Positions 5,577-6,637 of a stretch of DNA of 6,637 nt are shown one piece after another (the first letter of the stretch is position 1; every line of letters begins with the position of its first letter). A model generated the notes under the pieces. That model was not told the DNA's origin. It saw only the letters and a program-made list of their open reading frames with translations, and did not search any database. The translations under genes were made by a program, and so were the position numbers. This DNA comes from an uncultured Selenomonadaceae bacterium (GTDB lineage Bacteria; Bacillota_C; Negativicutes; Selenomonadales; Selenomonadaceae), in the NCBI GenBank assembly GCA_946402475.1, contig CAMIWP010000069.1, positions 1-6,637 of the forward strand, written 5' to 3'.

Positions 5577-6637
5577 TCACAGCATGGTCGCGTCGTAGTC
5601 CCGATCCTGCACGATCCTCTTTCGTCCGGCATCGAAGGAGGGATGGATCACACTCTTCGACGAGTCGTATTCCGGCGTCCCGATGTCCATGAGATCCAAA
5701 AGAGTGTGGATCATATCATCCGTCATGTAGGGCCTCACCACGGCAGACTCTATCGCCGCCCATTTCTCCGGATACCTCGCACGGAATTTTTCCGATGCCC
5801 AGAACAGCAAGGGAACCTCCAAGGTGTACCTGTTGGGATTCTCCTCCACATGCCCCGCAAAAAAACTGCCCTCGTCATAGATGGTCTCGCCGTGATCCGG
5901 CAGGTAAATGATGACGGCATTTTTTTGCCGAAACTTGTCGATGATTTGACTGACAACATAGTCATTATAGTAAAGAGCATTGGCGTACTGGGCGATTTCC
6001 ACGCGCTTTTTTTCCGGAAGATCCGCCTGAGGGCCATGAACATCCTCCAGGCCAAACCGCGTAAAAGAGTACGGGTATCTCATATAGTAAAGCCCATGGC
6101 CACCCATGAGATGAAGAACGTAGAATTTCTTCTCCCCGGCCTCCGCCAACGCTTCGTCCAAAAGGGGGAGCACTTCCTCGTCCAAGATTCCGAGATCCTC
6201 CCTGGACTCCCGAATGCTCGTATACGCCTTTTTCGTGCAACGGTTCGCATAGAGTTGCGCCACATTTCCCCATATACCGGAGCTCTCCTGATTGGACAGC
6301 CAATACGTCTTATAGCCCGCCGCTTTCAGAACGTCCATGAGATTGTTGTATTGGTACCATTCCCCAGAAGACTCTACATCGTGAAAGGTGAAGAGCTCCC
6401 TCAGAACTGCCACGGTGACGCTCTGGGGGCTGATGACATCCCGGAACACCGCCAGTTCTCCTTTTCTCTCCATCTCATCCAGGTTCGGCGTATTTTCCAA
6501 ATCGTAACCGTAAAGGTGCATACGGCCTCGATAGGTGGACTCCCCAAGGATGAAAACCACATGTGGGATGTCTCCTTCATTGGCTGTGAGTTCCACGGAT
6601 TTTTCCATTTCTTCATCCAACCGCTCATAGGCCTCGA
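5577..6637 (-). CDS. sulfatase-fold phosphoethanolamine transferase, CptA/EptA-like, 5'-truncated
   Basis: Likely transfers phosphoethanolamine to a lipopolysaccharide sugar at the periplasmic face of the inner membrane. The frame is open to the right window edge, so the N-terminal part, which in this family is a bundle of membrane helices, is outside the window; only the soluble catalytic domain is seen. The TTG at 6618-6620 is internal, since the frame continues upstream (E-A-Y-E-R). Numbering from that TTG: GESTYRGRMHLYGY (26-39) with metal-binding Glu27; Thr69 in SVTVAVL, the probable nucleophile by its spacing from Glu27; His170 and His175 in HLMGGHG; Asp242-His243 in PDHGE, the metal-binding pair; His257 in FAGHVEENP. 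These follow the pattern of LPS phosphoethanolamine transferases, and the RGRM-LYGY form is closest to CptA as I recall it. No gene symbol is given because CptA, EptA, EptB and EptC cannot be separated safely without the N-terminus. It ends TGA (5579-5577), convergent with cydC and unrelated in function. It contains two A7 runs on the coding strand. Confidence 0.85.
   Translation of the reverse strand, partial: EAYERLDEEMEKSVELTANEGDIPHVVFILGESTYRGRMHLYGYDLENTPNLDEMERKGELAVFRDVISPQSVTVAVLRELFTFHDVESSGEWYQYNNLMDVLKAAGYKTYWLSNQESSGIWGNVAQLYANRCTKKAYTSIRESREDLGILDEEVLPLLDEALAEAGEKKFYVLHLMGGHGLYYMRYPYSFTRFGLEDVHGPQADLPEKKRVEIAQYANALYYNDYVVSQIIDKFRQKNAVIIYLPDHGETIYDEGSFFAGHVEENPNRYTLEVPLLFWASEKFRARYPEKWAAIESAVVRPYMTDDMIHTLLDLMDIGTPEYDSSKSVIHPSFDAGRKRIVQDRDYDATML

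Noticed and set aside
4792..5580. Long - strand ORF of 262 codons opposite cydC
   Set aside because: It is a shadow of cydC: C-rich codons on the + strand remove stops from the opposite frame. The translation is rich in G, E and Q with no recognisable domain, whereas cydC on the + strand has all ABC motifs.
5537..5587. GCATGG / CCATGC / GCATGG around the cydC end as a bidirectional terminator
   Set aside because: Only 6-bp pairs with loops of 12 or 21 bases and no T-run on either strand; too weak to call.
1..6637. Mobile elements, CRISPR arrays, tRNA or rRNA genes
   Set aside because: No transposase, direct-repeat array, attachment site or structural RNA was recognised; coding genes fill nearly the whole window and there is no gap above 300 bases.

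Overview
The window is about 6.6 kb of compact, GC-rich bacterial DNA with almost no intergenic space. It carries the 3' part of a cytochrome bd oxidase operon on the + strand, in the order cydA (5'-truncated by the window edge), cydB, cydD, cydC. A convergent - strand gene follows for a sulfatase-fold, CptA/EptA-type phosphoethanolamine transferase, cut off at the right edge. The bd oxidase has a short Q-loop CydA and a 337-residue CydB, both typical of Firmicutes-type enzymes. The phosphoethanolamine transferase family modifies lipopolysaccharide in outer-membrane bacteria. Together these suggest a diderm Firmicute (Negativicutes, Selenomonas-like), but this is inferred from gene content only and a proteobacterium or other diderm is not excluded.

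Layout: cydA (1-1246, open at the left edge) overlaps cydB by one base (TAATG). cydB (1246-2259) is followed by cydD (about 2273-3943) with an unusual start region. cydD overlaps cydC (3940-5568) through GTGA behind a strong Shine-Dalgarno. Only 8 bp separate the cydC stop from the stop of the opposing transferase gene (5577-6637, - strand). The operon promoter lies upstream of the window, and there is no room for a terminator between the convergent genes.

Function: CydA and CydB form the membrane quinol oxidase that reduces O2 to water with high affinity. In anaerobes and microaerophiles it typically serves to remove oxygen. CydD and CydC form a heterodimeric ABC transporter needed to assemble the bd hemes; it has been described as a thiol (cysteine/glutathione) exporter and, from structural work, as a heme transporter. 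Co-transcription in one translationally coupled operon fits this. The transferase gene is a separate unit for the cell envelope.

No clearly novel system is present. The points most worth checking are: (1) the cydD start, where a well-placed ATG directly after the cydB stop is one base out of frame across an A5 run; (2) an apparent cluster of seven perfect inverted repeats with arms of 8-12 bp, all inside cydD/cydC and none of that size noticed elsewhere in the window, two of them terminator-like near the gene starts; and (3) an A9 run inside cydD where any one-base change would truncate the protein.
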